Origin: Candidatus Aenigmatarchaeota archaeon
Lineage (GTDB): Archaea > Aenigmatarchaeota > Aenigmatarchaeia > CG10238-14 > SCSR01
Reading direction: 5' to 3'
Assembly (NCBI GenBank): GCA_030018055.1
Contig: JASEGN010000008.1
Location: 1-18,759 of the forward strand
Length of the DNA: 18,759 nt
Shown: piece by piece, positions 1-7,620 of the stretch
Position numbering within the stretch: the first letter of the stretch is position 1
How the letters are laid out: the number at the start of each line of letters is the position of its first letter
Program-made: the position numbers and the translations under genes
Notes under the pieces: generated by a model
Database searches by the model: none
The model's input: the letters and a program-made list of their open reading frames with translations, nothing else
Told to the model about the DNA's origin: nothing

Positions 1-222
1 GGAAGAAACATCCTTAGCCAATTTGCTAACAGAGAAACTGCAGTTAAATTTGGTATAGATGACTCCTTAATGCGTGATATAATAAACTTAGTTTCAAACG
101 ATATTTACTGGGACAGGGTTGAGGAAATAAAGGAAGCTAAAGAAGAGGAATATGTTTATGATCTATCTGTTTCTCCAAAGGAAAACTTTTTAGCTGGATT
201 TGGTGGAATATTTGCCCATAAT
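1..222 (+). mobile_element. C-terminal end of an intein inside Cdc48 D1 (partial)
   Basis: Before the Cdc48 sequence resumes there are 74 codons that do not belong to AAA proteins. They end with the intein F/G-block signature: YVYDLSV, then ENFLAGFGGIFAHN. The His-Asn ends at base 222 and is followed by Thr as the +1 nucleophile. In Cdc48 proteins the next residues align with the GE(S/T)EExLR segment just before Walker B of D1, so the insertion falls inside that conserved stretch. Splicing must restore the D1 domain for the ATPase to work. The N-terminal splicing block, and whether a homing endonuclease domain is present, lie upstream of the window. Confidence 0.93.
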
Positions 223-1635
223 ACGGAAGAAAATCTTAGAAAGATTTTTGAAGAAGCTGAAAAAACTGCACCAAGCATAATTTTTATCGATGAAATAGAC
301 GCGATTGCTCCAAAAAGAGAAGAGGTCACAGGAGAGGTTGAAAGGAGAACAGTATCGCAGCTTCTAGCGTGCATGGATGGTCTGAAGAAAAGAGGGAAAG
401 TTATAGTTATTGCTGCAACAAATAGACCACATAGTCTAGATCCAGCTTTACGCAGGGCTGGGAGGTTTGATCGTGAAATAGAGTTTCCTGTTCCGGATAA
501 AAAGGGTAGGTTAGAGATACTAAAGATCCATACCCGAAACATGCCATTGGCTAAGGATTTTAATCTTGAAGTATTGGCTGACATTACTCATGGATATGTT
601 GGTGCAGATATTTGGGCTCTTTGTAAGGAAGCTGCTATGTCTGCCTTAAGAAGGATTTTACCAGAGATAAAATGGAAGGAGGAAGAAGAACTACCGAGGG
701 AAGTTTTAGAAAAGCTAGTTGTAACGAGAAAAGATTTTGAAAATGCTTTTAAAATGGTTGAACCATCGGCGATGAGGGAAGTTTTAATCGAAATTCCAAA
801 AGTTAAATGGGAGGATATAGGCGGATTAGAAGATGTTAAGCAACAGCTAAAAGAGATGGTTGAGTGGCCATTAAAATATCCTGAAAGTTTTAAGAGACTT
901 GGAATTCAGCCACCAAGAGGAATTCTACTTTATGGTCCTTCTGGCTGTGGAAAAACTTTGCTAGCACAAGCTACTGCTAATGAAGCTGGAGTTAATTTTA
1001 TTTCTGTTAAAGGGCCCGAAGTCTATAGCCTCTGGGTAGGGGAAAGTGAGCGACGAATAAGAGAATTATTTAGAAGAGCTAGACAAGTAGCACCTTCAAT
1101 AATATTTTTGGATGAGGTAGATGCACTAGCTCCGAGAAGGGGTATCTACACTGGAACTAGAGTTACTGAAACTGTTGTTTCACAACTTCTTACGGAGCTA
1201 TCAGGAATTGAGGAATTGAGAGGAGTTGTTGTTATGGCCGCTAGTAATAGACCTGATTTAATCGATACCGCCCTACTTAGACCAGGAAGAATTGATAGAC
1301 ATGTTTTGGTTCCTGCACCAGATACAAAGTCCAGGTTAAAAATAATTGAAGTTCATACTAAAAAACAACCTCTTGCAAAAAACGTTGATCTAAAAGAACT
1401 TGTAAAAGCAACAGAAGGATTTTCTGGGGCTGATATTGAGGCTGTATGTAGAGAGGCTGCTATGAATGCCATGAGAGAAGATATAAAAGCTAAGGAAGTT
1501 AAGATGAAACATTTTAAGCAAGCCTTAGAGAAGATAAAACCAAGCCTAACAAAAGAAATTATAGAATATTATGGACAATTTAGGGAGAGACAAAAGAAAG
1601 CTGTTAAGGAAGAAGCCCCACCTTACATAGGTTAA
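1..1635 (+). CDS. cdc48: Cdc48/VAT-type AAA+ ATPase, 3' part, interrupted by an intein (5' partial)
   Basis: The reading frame is open from base 1, so the gene begins upstream. The first 74 codons are the C-terminal end of an intein; extein sequence resumes at Thr (223-225) inside the first AAA domain. D1 then shows Walker B (IIFIDEIDAIAPKREE), the sensor region (AATNRP) and arginine fingers (RRAGRFDRE). Its Walker A must lie upstream. D2 is complete: GPSGCGKT Walker A (usual form GPPGTGKT), pore-loop region VGESERRIRELFRRAR, Walker B IIFLDEVDALAPRR and arginine fingers LLRPGRIDRH. No C-terminal HbYX motif is seen; the protein ends in PPYIG. By family, this is a hexameric unfoldase that extracts or unfolds proteins, often for the proteasome. 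It is followed after 3 bp by aIF1A, so the two are probably co-transcribed. The family call is very secure; the N-terminal domain and intein start cannot be seen. Confidence 0.97.
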   Translation, partial: GRNILSQFANRETAVKFGIDDSLMRDIINLVSNDIYWDRVEEIKEAKEEEYVYDLSVSPKENFLAGFGGIFAHNTEENLRKIFEEAEKTAPSIIFIDEIDAIAPKREEVTGEVERRTVSQLLACMDGLKKRGKVIVIAATNRPHSLDPALRRAGRFDREIEFPVPDKKGRLEILKIHTRNMPLAKDFNLEVLADITHGYVGADIWALCKEAAMSALRRILPEIKWKEEEELPREVLEKLVVTRKDFENAFKMVEPSAMREVLIEIPKVKWEDIGGLEDVKQQLKEMVEWPLKYPESFKRLGIQPPRGILLYGPSGCGKTLLAQATANEAGVNFISVKGPEVYSLWVGESERRIRELFRRARQVAPSIIFLDEVDALAPRRGIYTGTRVTETVVSQLLTELSGIEELRGVVVMAASNRPDLIDTALLRPGRIDRHVLVPAPDTKSRLKIIEVHTKKQPLAKNVDLKELVKATEGFSGADIEAVCREAAMNAMREDIKAKEVKMKHFKQALEKIKPSLTKEIIEYYGQFRERQKKAVKEEAPPYIG

Positions 1636-1638
1636 AAA

Positions 1639-1968
1639 ATGGGAAAGAAGAAAAACCAACCTACTCAGGAAGAGGTTGAAATCACAAAGATAAGAATTCC
1701 CCGAAACAATGAGGTTCTTGGAATAGCCGAAGCTCTAGTTGGTGGAGATAGAGTAAGAGTTAGATGTGATGATGGAAATGTTAGAATTTGTAGAATACCT
1801 GGTAGACTAAGAAAAAGAGTATGGATTTCTATCGGAGATATTGTTCTGGTTGAACCTTGGAAAGTTGAAACTGAGAAAAAAGGAGATATCGTTTTTAGGT
1901 ATACATCAACGCAAGCGAATTGGCTCAGAAGAAAGAGTTATGCAAAAACTATTGAAATAGGGTTTTAA
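1639..1968 (+). CDS. eif1A: Translation initiation factor aIF1A (109 aa)
   Basis: This is a 109-residue S1-like OB-fold protein with a lysine-rich N-terminus (MGKKKNQ) and the family core: VLGIAEALVGGDRVRVRCDDG, then RIPGRLRKRVWISIGDIVLV. Its size matches archaeal aIF1A. The factor binds the A site of the small ribosomal subunit and helps start-codon selection and subunit assembly. The ATG lies 3 bp after the cdc48 stop, and an AGGT Shine-Dalgarno-like element (1629-1632) sits inside the end of cdc48, which supports co-transcription. The gene converges with the KaiC-like gene, 30 bp away. In many archaea it is adjacent to rio1, dim2 and top6, which here lie about 11 kb downstream. Confidence 0.96.
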   Translation: MGKKKNQPTQEEVEITKIRIPRNNEVLGIAEALVGGDRVRVRCDDGNVRICRIPGRLRKRVWISIGDIVLVEPWKVETEKKGDIVFRYTSTQANWLRRKSYAKTIEIGF

Positions 1969-1998
1969 ATTCAAACTTTAATGTAGAATGTTTAACAT

Positions 1999-2694
1999 TT
2001 AGCTTTTCTTGGCCTCAAATGCCGCAAATGCGTATTCTTTTGGATTAACAACAATTCCCTTCTTTATTATTTTGAATGGTCTTACAATTTCATCATGTGC
2101 GGATGCTCTCAACTTTATCACAGTTAATGCTCTGGTTGGCTTGCTATAGAGATAAATTATGCCATCTGACATAAATTCTTCAATTCCAAATGAGGATATA
2201 GCTCTTTTACCCTCAGGAATTTCACATGTTAGCAAAGTAGTGCAACCCAACCTTTTAAAAAGTCTATCTAAATCAAGCAAAGATCTTCTTATCTCAAGGG
2301 GTCTTTCGAAAAATAGGCTTATAACCGTTATTGGATCGATAACTAATCTCTGAGCTCCAATTCCTTCGACGTGGTTAGAGATTAAAATTTTGAACTTGTC
2401 AAATTCATAAAGCTCACTTCTTATTATTTCAAGTTTTTTCTTTTCCATTAGCTCCTGAATTGGCCAGCCAAAAAATGAAACGTTTTTTATTATTCTTTCC
2501 GGATATTCTTCAAAACTTATATACACACCATTTTCACCAAATTGCATGGCTCCATTTATAAGAAACTGAAGCGATAACAAACTTTTTCCTGTTCCAGGTC
2601 CACCAGAAATTAATATAGTCGACCCTTTTGGAAAACCACCATTTAACATTTTATCCAGACCAGCGATTCCTGTTTCAACTCTTTCTCTAACCAT
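1999..2694 (-). CDS. KaiC/ArlH-like RecA-superfamily ATPase (231 aa)
   Basis: Using the ATG at 2694, the protein is a single RecA/KaiC domain of 231 residues. It begins MVRERVETGIAGLDKML, the usual KaiC-family opening (TGIxGLDxxLxGG). Walker A is GGPGTGKS (residues 31-38), followed by the SFEE catalytic glutamate motif (60-63) and a Walker B strand QRLVIDPITVI. The frame is open upstream to an ATG at 2790, but that adds 32 residues with no family similarity and overlaps the start of the next gene. Archaeal single-domain members include ArlH (FlaH), an ATP-binding partner of the archaellum motor, and numerous signalling ATPases. It is divergent from the pilin operon across a 58-bp gap, suggesting a role in assembling or controlling that surface structure. 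That role is inferred; the sequence does not separate an ArlH-type motor partner from a regulatory KaiC homologue. Confidence 0.88.
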   Translation of the reverse strand: MVRERVETGIAGLDKMLNGGFPKGSTILISGGPGTGKSLLSLQFLINGAMQFGENGVYISFEEYPERIIKNVSFFGWPIQELMEKKKLEIIRSELYEFDKFKILISNHVEGIGAQRLVIDPITVISLFFERPLEIRRSLLDLDRLFKRLGCTTLLTCEIPEGKRAISSFGIEEFMSDGIIYLYSKPTRALTVIKLRASAHDEIVRPFKIIKKGIVVNPKEYAFAAFEAKKS

Positions 2695-2752
2695 AAGTAA
2701 AATTTGTATTTTAAAGATAAATTTTGAATACCTCGCAAGATAATCAATACAT
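2695..2752. promoter_or_regulatory. Divergent promoter region between the KaiC-like gene and the pilin operon
   Basis: A 58-bp gap separates two divergent starts. An AT-rich core at about 2706-2721 (GTATTTTAAAGATAAA) reads as TATA-like on both strands. For the minus-strand gene it lies at roughly the distance expected for a leaderless or very short leader transcript. For the plus-strand operon it would leave a leader of about 15 bases. Shared control of both genes is therefore plausible, but it is based only on composition and spacing. Confidence 0.5.
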
Positions 2753-3160
2753 ATGTTAAAAAAAGCACAGATTGCGCTAGAGTATATCATAGTTGTCGCT
2801 TTTGCAATCGGAGTTTTAACTCCTATCCTGCTCTATGTCAACCAAAGTTTAAACGAATATAGGGAAGGTAATAATCTTATACTTGCAAAAAATTCTGTTA
2901 CTAAAATTGGACAAATTGCAGATTGGGTATTTTCTCAAGGACCACCTGCCAAGATGGAGATCGAAGTTTACATTCCTCAAGGAATTGAAGAAATCAGGAT
3001 AGAGGAAAAAGTTATACTTTTTAGAATCAAAACATCTGCTGGAATTTCCGATGTTTACTATTTAACTCTATCAAATGTTAGTGGCTCTATTTCACCAATT
3101 CCAGGTTATACAAAAGTAAAAATTGAAGCTTTTGAAACAAATGTTACGGTGAGTGATTGA
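2753..3160 (+). CDS. Class III signal peptide pilin-like protein (135 aa)
   Basis: The N-terminus is MLKKAQIALEYIIVVAFAIG: a short basic leader, an A|Q cleavage junction, Glu at +5 and a hydrophobic helix. This is the class III (type IV pilin) signal processed by archaeal EppA/PibD-type peptidases. The C-terminal part is a predicted beta-rich domain with N-glycosylation sequons (NQS, NVS, NVT). First gene of a tightly packed five-gene operon; its stop overlaps the TTG of the next gene. The likely role is a minor pilin or surface-filament subunit. The leader call is firm; the exact function is unknown. Confidence 0.85.
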   Translation: MLKKAQIALEYIIVVAFAIGVLTPILLYVNQSLNEYREGNNLILAKNSVTKIGQIADWVFSQGPPAKMEIEVYIPQGIEEIRIEEKVILFRIKTSAGISDVYYLTLSNVSGSISPIPGYTKVKIEAFETNVTVSD

Positions 3161-3552
3161 AGGCACAAATATCCATAGAGCTAATAATTTTAGTTTCTTT
3201 GCTTTTGGTTTTTCTTACCATGATGATTTTTTCAAGCTCATCTCTCCAAACAGAAACAATAAAAACAAAGGTTTATGATGAGGCTAGAAAGCTAGCCGAT
3301 GGTATAGCATTTGAAATAAATTCTGCTGCAAGAGCAGGTCATGGCTATAGCAGAAAATTTTTCATCCCAACCAGCATATTCGGAATGGATTTTGAGATAA
3401 ATATAACCAACTACTTCGTTACAATAAGTTTTTCGCAGGGTAGCGTTATAGCTCCTATAGTAGTTAAAGAGATAGAAGGCGGGTTACAAAGTGGCTTTAA
3501 TTTGATTAGGAATATTAATGGTGTTATTCGTGTCGAAAGCGCAAATCCTTAG
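3157..3552 (+). CDS. Class III signal peptide pilin-like protein, TTG start (131 aa)
   Basis: The protein begins MKAQISIELIILVSLLLVFL: leader MKA, cleavage before Gln, Glu at +5, then a hydrophobic helix. The start is TTG at 3157, overlapping the TGA of the previous gene as TTGA. No in-frame upstream alternative exists, because a TGA lies at 3154-3156. A GGTGA Shine-Dalgarno at 3148-3152 sits 4 bases upstream and supports the TTG. The remainder (about 95 residues) is a small soluble domain with one NIT sequon and no family I recognise. It is probably a minor pilin of the same filament system. Its 3' end overlaps the next gene. Confidence 0.83.
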   Translation: MKAQISIELIILVSLLLVFLTMMIFSSSSLQTETIKTKVYDEARKLADGIAFEINSAARAGHGYSRKFFIPTSIFGMDFEINITNYFVTISFSQGSVIAPIVVKEIEGGLQSGFNLIRNINGVIRVESANP

Positions 3553-3997
3553 TTATGACTTTACAGTTGCCTCCCTAGTATTTCTTGTAGTGCTAATATT
3601 TATCTTCTCCTATTTTAGTTATGCCAATGCTCAAATTAAACAAACGCGAATTAGCAATGATATGGTGAAAAAGCTATCTTACCTCTCTTCACTTTTTTCC
3701 AAAACTGGTACTCCAATTTATTGGTCTCCAGAGCATCTGATTGAGATTGGACTACAAGATGGTCATGAACTGAATTGGACTAAGTTAAATTATCTCAATG
3801 AAATTGGTTATCAAAAGACTGCCGAATTAATTCCAGTAATTCCCTATAAATTTTATTTTTACATAAAAAATGAGAATAACCAAACTCTCTTTGAATTTGG
3901 AGTATTACCTCAGAATGCGAAAAACATCTTGATTATAGATAGATTTGGAATCTTAAATCAAACCTTTGTTAATATAAGAGGGATTGTATGGGATTAA
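3530..3997 (+). CDS. Pilin-like membrane-anchored surface protein (155 aa)
   Basis: With the GTG start at 3530 the protein begins MSKAQILSYDFTVASLVFLV, so the KA|Q junction sits at the usual distance from the start. GGTG at 3520-3523 is a suitable Shine-Dalgarno. An ATG at 3518 would add four residues and cannot be excluded. The class III motif is altered: position +5 is Tyr instead of Glu, with Asp at +6. A hydrophobic helix is followed by an extracellular domain of about 120 residues with NWT and two NQT sequons. It overlaps both neighbours (3530-3552 and 3988-3997), indicating translational coupling. It belongs to the same pilin-like operon; the function is not otherwise recognisable. Confidence 0.78.
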   Translation: MSKAQILSYDFTVASLVFLVVLIFIFSYFSYANAQIKQTRISNDMVKKLSYLSSLFSKTGTPIYWSPEHLIEIGLQDGHELNWTKLNYLNEIGYQKTAELIPVIPYKFYFYIKNENNQTLFEFGVLPQNAKNILIIDRFGILNQTFVNIRGIVWD

Positions 3998-5889
3998 AGG
4001 GTATTGTGTTTACATTGGATGTAGTAATAGCTATTATTACTGGAATTTTAATCCTAACTCTTTTTCCGTTAAGGTTTGAAACCCTGCATCAAGAATTTTC
4101 TTACCAAAATCTTGAAACTGCTACTGAAGATATTTTAAATGTTCTTTCTCATTTGAGAGCTGAAAGTGTAAAACAAAAATCAACAATTAGCTATCTCTTA
4201 GAAAGGGGAGTTTTGAAAAAAGAGGACTTGAACAAAACTATTCTGGACTTGATAGGAAGTTTTTGGTACACAGGTAACAAAAGCGTAGCAGAAAATATCT
4301 CGAGAGAAGTTCTAGAAAATATGACTAAAAATATTTGTTTAAATTTAACTACGGATAATGAGGTTATTTATTCCTCTTGCAATACTACACCAAAAGCTAT
4401 TGCAGTCAGCTCTAAAATAACTTCTGGGTATGAGGTTGGAAAGCCAGTTTCTGGGTATATAGCAAGGGCTTGGGCAACCGGGATGAGAAGCAGAGAAATG
4501 CAAAAGGTTATTGATTTCAATCCACTTGGCTCTGGCTGGGGAGGTAGGCCTTTTGAAGCAACAAAGAAATTCCAGTTACCATCTAACATCTTGATAAAAA
4601 ACGGTACTCTTTATCTTTCGATGCATTATGGAAAGATAACTGGCGAGGTTGGAATACAAAATATTAAAATTAATGGTGTAGAGAAAAAAACTAAGTTTAC
4701 CTGGCTTTTTCACGATAGGATAGGTAATCAGTATGCTTCCTTTGGATATGTTGACATAACTGATGAACTAGAAGAAGGTTGGAATGAAGTTTACATTAAA
4801 ATAAGCTCCCCATTTTATCATGCTCACTTACATCCTGGAGGAAGGGTTGAGATTACCTATGAAAGTAATCAAACTGAATTTTCTTTTGAGAAAAATGTTA
4901 ATGAAACCATTTATTTTGACAATGTCTATGCAACTGGAACAGGGTGGAGTGGTGCTGGTGCCTGGGCATTCCTACCATTTTTCTTACCAACAGGCTCTTC
5001 AGCTTGGAATGTTACCATGATACTTAAAGCAAACTCAGTTGAAGATAAACCACCACAGTGGGTTGAGGGTGAATGGCATGAGGATGTTGAAATCTATCTT
5101 AATGGTGAGAAAGTTTTAGTTGATCCTTCTCCACCTTCAAATCCACTCTACATCCTAACAAATTCTACACTTGCACCATATCTTAAAGCTGGTACAAATG
5201 TATTCTCTGTTTTCCTTAATACCTATGGTGATGAAGCCTGGGGAAAATCTCCTGTCGAAATATATTCAAATCCACAAGATGATCCTTTAGGTTCAAGTAG
5301 AGTTGAAGTTTCATACATTTATGAGAAGCCAGCAAAACTTGGTTATCTTCAGGTAGATTTAACAAAACTAAAAGAGTATGGGCCGCCAACCTCAGCCAAT
5401 CCAAGAGAAGCAAATTTTATACTTGAGCGAAAGCCCGTAGAAGCCTTTAATCATCTGGTAGAAGGTTTCTCTTCCATGGTTGAGTTAAAAGTGAGAAATG
5501 AAAGTGGTGAATATCAAGAATTCTTTAAATCTAAAGTAGTGAGAGAGGTACCAACGACAACTTTTATTCCTCCAGAATACCTCAGCAATGGAACAAATTT
5601 TATCTATGCAAGAGATTTTCAGCCAGCTGGTTGGACAAGTCCTTTTGAAGCAATTTTAAAGTGGTCTACTGTTGAGTATACAATTCTGGTTCCTGCTGCT
5701 GTCAGCTATGGAGATGTGTTCGAAGAGCTGGATGATGCTACCGAAGATGCTGAAGAAAGACTAAAAGATTCTCTTAAATTATTTGATATAGAAATTAGTG
5801 AAGGGGATATTGTTGTTGATAGCCAATCCATTGCTGGAATAAGATGGTTATGGGGGCCAAGTCTTTTTAAGCTGGTGGTATGGAGATGA
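3988..5889 (+). CDS. Large pilin-like surface protein with beta-sandwich repeats (633 aa)
   Basis: The N-terminus (MGLKGIVFTLDVVIAIITG) resembles a type IV pilin leader: basic residue, KG| junction, hydrophobic helix, with Asp at +6 instead of Glu at +5. Residues of about 40-125 are helical and carry several sequons. The rest, some 500 residues, looks like tandem beta-sandwich domains. One has NIKINGVEKKTKF, then DITDELEEGWNEVYIKI and GRVEITYES. A second has VEIYLNGEKVLV, then LAPYLKAGTNVFSVFL and SRVEVSYIYE. This layout recalls galactose-binding-like jelly rolls. I count 13 N-x-S/T sequons. At over 600 residues it is several times longer than ordinary pilins. It overlaps both neighbouring genes, so it is co-translated. 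A filament-tip or adhesin-like subunit is an inference from fold impression and context. Confidence 0.8.
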   Translation: MGLKGIVFTLDVVIAIITGILILTLFPLRFETLHQEFSYQNLETATEDILNVLSHLRAESVKQKSTISYLLERGVLKKEDLNKTILDLIGSFWYTGNKSVAENISREVLENMTKNICLNLTTDNEVIYSSCNTTPKAIAVSSKITSGYEVGKPVSGYIARAWATGMRSREMQKVIDFNPLGSGWGGRPFEATKKFQLPSNILIKNGTLYLSMHYGKITGEVGIQNIKINGVEKKTKFTWLFHDRIGNQYASFGYVDITDELEEGWNEVYIKISSPFYHAHLHPGGRVEITYESNQTEFSFEKNVNETIYFDNVYATGTGWSGAGAWAFLPFFLPTGSSAWNVTMILKANSVEDKPPQWVEGEWHEDVEIYLNGEKVLVDPSPPSNPLYILTNSTLAPYLKAGTNVFSVFLNTYGDEAWGKSPVEIYSNPQDDPLGSSRVEVSYIYEKPAKLGYLQVDLTKLKEYGPPTSANPREANFILERKPVEAFNHLVEGFSSMVELKVRNESGEYQEFFKSKVVREVPTTTFIPPEYLSNGTNFIYARDFQPAGWTSPFEAILKWSTVEYTILVPAAVSYGDVFEELDDATEDAEERLKDSLKLFDIEISEGDIVVDSQSIAGIRWLWGPSLFKLVVWR

Positions 5890-7148
5890 AGGGTTTGCTT
5901 TTCACGTTAATTATATTGGCTGTAACCTTGGGCTTGATTTCCTATATTTCCATTCAACATGCTATGATAACTTTCTATGGAGAAAGGCTTGCAATAGAGA
6001 GGAGAATAAATGCCATGCAAAGCCTTTATGAAAGCATAAAAGTTGATGGTGAGAGAGCTTTGGAAATAGTCTCAAGAAGGGCAATTTCTACAGCAGTTGG
6101 ATTTGTTATAACAAATGGAAAGGGACTAGAAGAAGCAAATTCTACCCTAGCGGAACTCATTATAAATGGTAGTATTAATGGAGTTCCTCAAAGACTAATG
6201 GAAAATGCAACTTTGGTAGACTGGAAAACCAAGCTTGAAAAGGCCGGGCTTTCTCTAGGATTTGATACAAAAATAGACTTTGGTAAAATTTTTATTAGGC
6301 CTTTCGATAGTTGGAGTCTATTAGCTGAAGTTGAAGCCAACTTTAGCATAGCTGATTTGAGAGGTGTGGCAAATCTAACAAGAAGTGATGTCTTAAAAAC
6401 AAAAGTAAGCATTGAAGATTTTGAAGATCCACTTTATCCTCTTAACACATTTGGCTATGCTATAAATAAAATAGTAAAATCTCCCTACATAGGCAATTAC
6501 ACAGCCAATCTAATTTCTGCTACAGGTAGCAATGGCTGGTTTTATGGATTAGCTACAGCAATTTCATCAGCTCAACCAGAGCAAATATCAACTATAGTTA
6601 ATAAAAATCAAAAAATCCTTGTTACAGATTCAACTTCTGGTATAGTAGAACTAGTTAATCAGTTTGGGGCTATTGTAAGTGAGCAGCAAATAGCTTCTGG
6701 GGTAACAATTCCTTTTGTTGATAATGCAACAAACGCCATGCAAATAATTCCCAACCAGAGCTATGTGGTTGTAGATGGTGATAATGGAAAGGTATGGTAT
6801 GTTGAAAATCTAAGGGAGCATGCAAATAATTCTTGGTACAGCTCTAGCTTGAATGGAGCAAGCTTCTTGGATAGACTTGAGGGAAAACTAAGAGTTCAGG
6901 AAAAATACAGTGCATTAACACCCAATATAATTGGAATAGAAAGCTTTGTTAACAAAGATAAGTTCTCGGCACTTGGAGTACCTATCGATATCAATAAAAC
7001 TAACATAGACTATCTTTACTTTTCTACCTTAACAATAACTTCTTACAAAGTTAAAGGTATGATTGACAAGTTTAGAATAGATGAAGAATTAGATTTAAAC
7101 AACCTACCACATTCTCAACTCTATGGAGTTAATGAAATTGTTTATTAA
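5886..7148 (+). CDS. Large pilin-like surface protein (420 aa)
   Basis: Starting at the ATG at 5886 the protein begins MKGLLFTLIILAVTLGL, a short basic leader with a KG| junction and hydrophobic helix, similar to the preceding gene (KGIVFTL). GGTGGT at 5874-5879 is well spaced for this ATG but directly abuts the ATG at 5880, which would add two residues. No acidic residue is present at +5 or +6. The extracellular part of roughly 390 residues has 10 N-x-S/T sequons and segments such as DPLYPLNTFGYAINKI and SFLDRLEGKL. I believe these recur in uncharacterised archaeal surface proteins, but I cannot name a domain. Last gene of the operon; its stop overlaps the convergent pilin gene by 4 bp (TTAA). 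Confidence 0.78.
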   Translation: MKGLLFTLIILAVTLGLISYISIQHAMITFYGERLAIERRINAMQSLYESIKVDGERALEIVSRRAISTAVGFVITNGKGLEEANSTLAELIINGSINGVPQRLMENATLVDWKTKLEKAGLSLGFDTKIDFGKIFIRPFDSWSLLAEVEANFSIADLRGVANLTRSDVLKTKVSIEDFEDPLYPLNTFGYAINKIVKSPYIGNYTANLISATGSNGWFYGLATAISSAQPEQISTIVNKNQKILVTDSTSGIVELVNQFGAIVSEQQIASGVTIPFVDNATNAMQIIPNQSYVVVDGDNGKVWYVENLREHANNSWYSSSLNGASFLDRLEGKLRVQEKYSALTPNIIGIESFVNKDKFSALGVPIDINKTNIDYLYFSTLTITSYKVKGMIDKFRIDEELDLNNLPHSQLYGVNEIVY

Positions 7149-7618
7149 GCTGCTGTTCTCCCAGTTAAGGTTCCTGAATCCTTAAAGCCCTTAAGCCCGG
7201 TTTGTAAGTTATCATAAGTTAACTCAACCGATATTCTATAAGGAGCTCCTTCAGATGGTGCTGGTGCACAAGTTGCCGTTACATTGAAACCTTCTCTTAT
7301 GTCAAGTGCTTTGTAACTTGCTCCTGAAATAAGTTCACCTGTACAGTCAGTTGCATCAAGCTTAACAACAGCACCTGTTATATTTATCCTTGCTCCAACA
7401 TTATTCGTAAGCAGTAGTACAAAGCTCCCATCTGTTTTTAGCCTCCATGCCCCTGGTTCTGGTACTCCTATCTCACCAAATCCCGTTGCGGTTGGTCTCA
7501 TCCATGTTGCTGGATTCAAAGGACCCATCCAATAAAGTGCTGCTACTACGACTACTACTATTAGTATAGCCCATCCATAGGTCATCAAATATTCCATTGC
7601 AGCTTGGGCTTTCAACAT
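7145..7618 (-). CDS. Class III signal peptide pilin, likely major subunit (157 aa)
   Basis: Starting at the ATG at 7618 the protein begins MLKAQAAMEYLMTYGWAILI: leader MLKA, cleavage before Gln, Glu at +5, and the MEYLMTYGWAI core typical of abundant archaeal pilins. A hydrophobic helix follows (VVVVVAALYWMG). The mature domain has two cysteines (DCTGEL and ATCAP) that could form a disulfide, and two sequons (NIT, NVT). The open frame extends to 7684, but those 22 residues overlap the upstream gene and precede the leader, so I reject them. A GGTGA Shine-Dalgarno (7621-7625, minus strand) lies just upstream. It is last in the ATPase/TadC operon and probably has its own promoter. Its canonical signature makes it the best candidate for the main filament subunit. 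Confidence 0.9.
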   Translation of the reverse strand: MLKAQAAMEYLMTYGWAILIVVVVVAALYWMGPLNPATWMRPTATGFGEIGVPEPGAWRLKTDGSFVLLLTNNVGARINITGAVVKLDATDCTGELISGASYKALDIREGFNVTATCAPAPSEGAPYRISVELTYDNLQTGLKGFKDSGTLTGRTAA

Positions 7619-7620
7619 CC

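Noticed and set aside
931..960. Cdc48 D2 Walker A reads GPSGCGKT instead of GPPGTGKT
   Set aside because: The invariant G-x4-GK-T pattern is intact, so this is an ordinary substitution rather than a defect.
2695..2790. Extended start for the KaiC-like ATPase (32 extra residues)
   Set aside because: The extra residues have no KaiC similarity, cover the probable promoter and overlap the first pilin-like gene. The ATG at 2694 gives the family's normal N-terminus.
4820..5020. Small open frames inside the large pilin-like gene and other genes
   Set aside because: They lie wholly in other frames of well-supported genes, with no Shine-Dalgarno, no family motifs and no conserved features.
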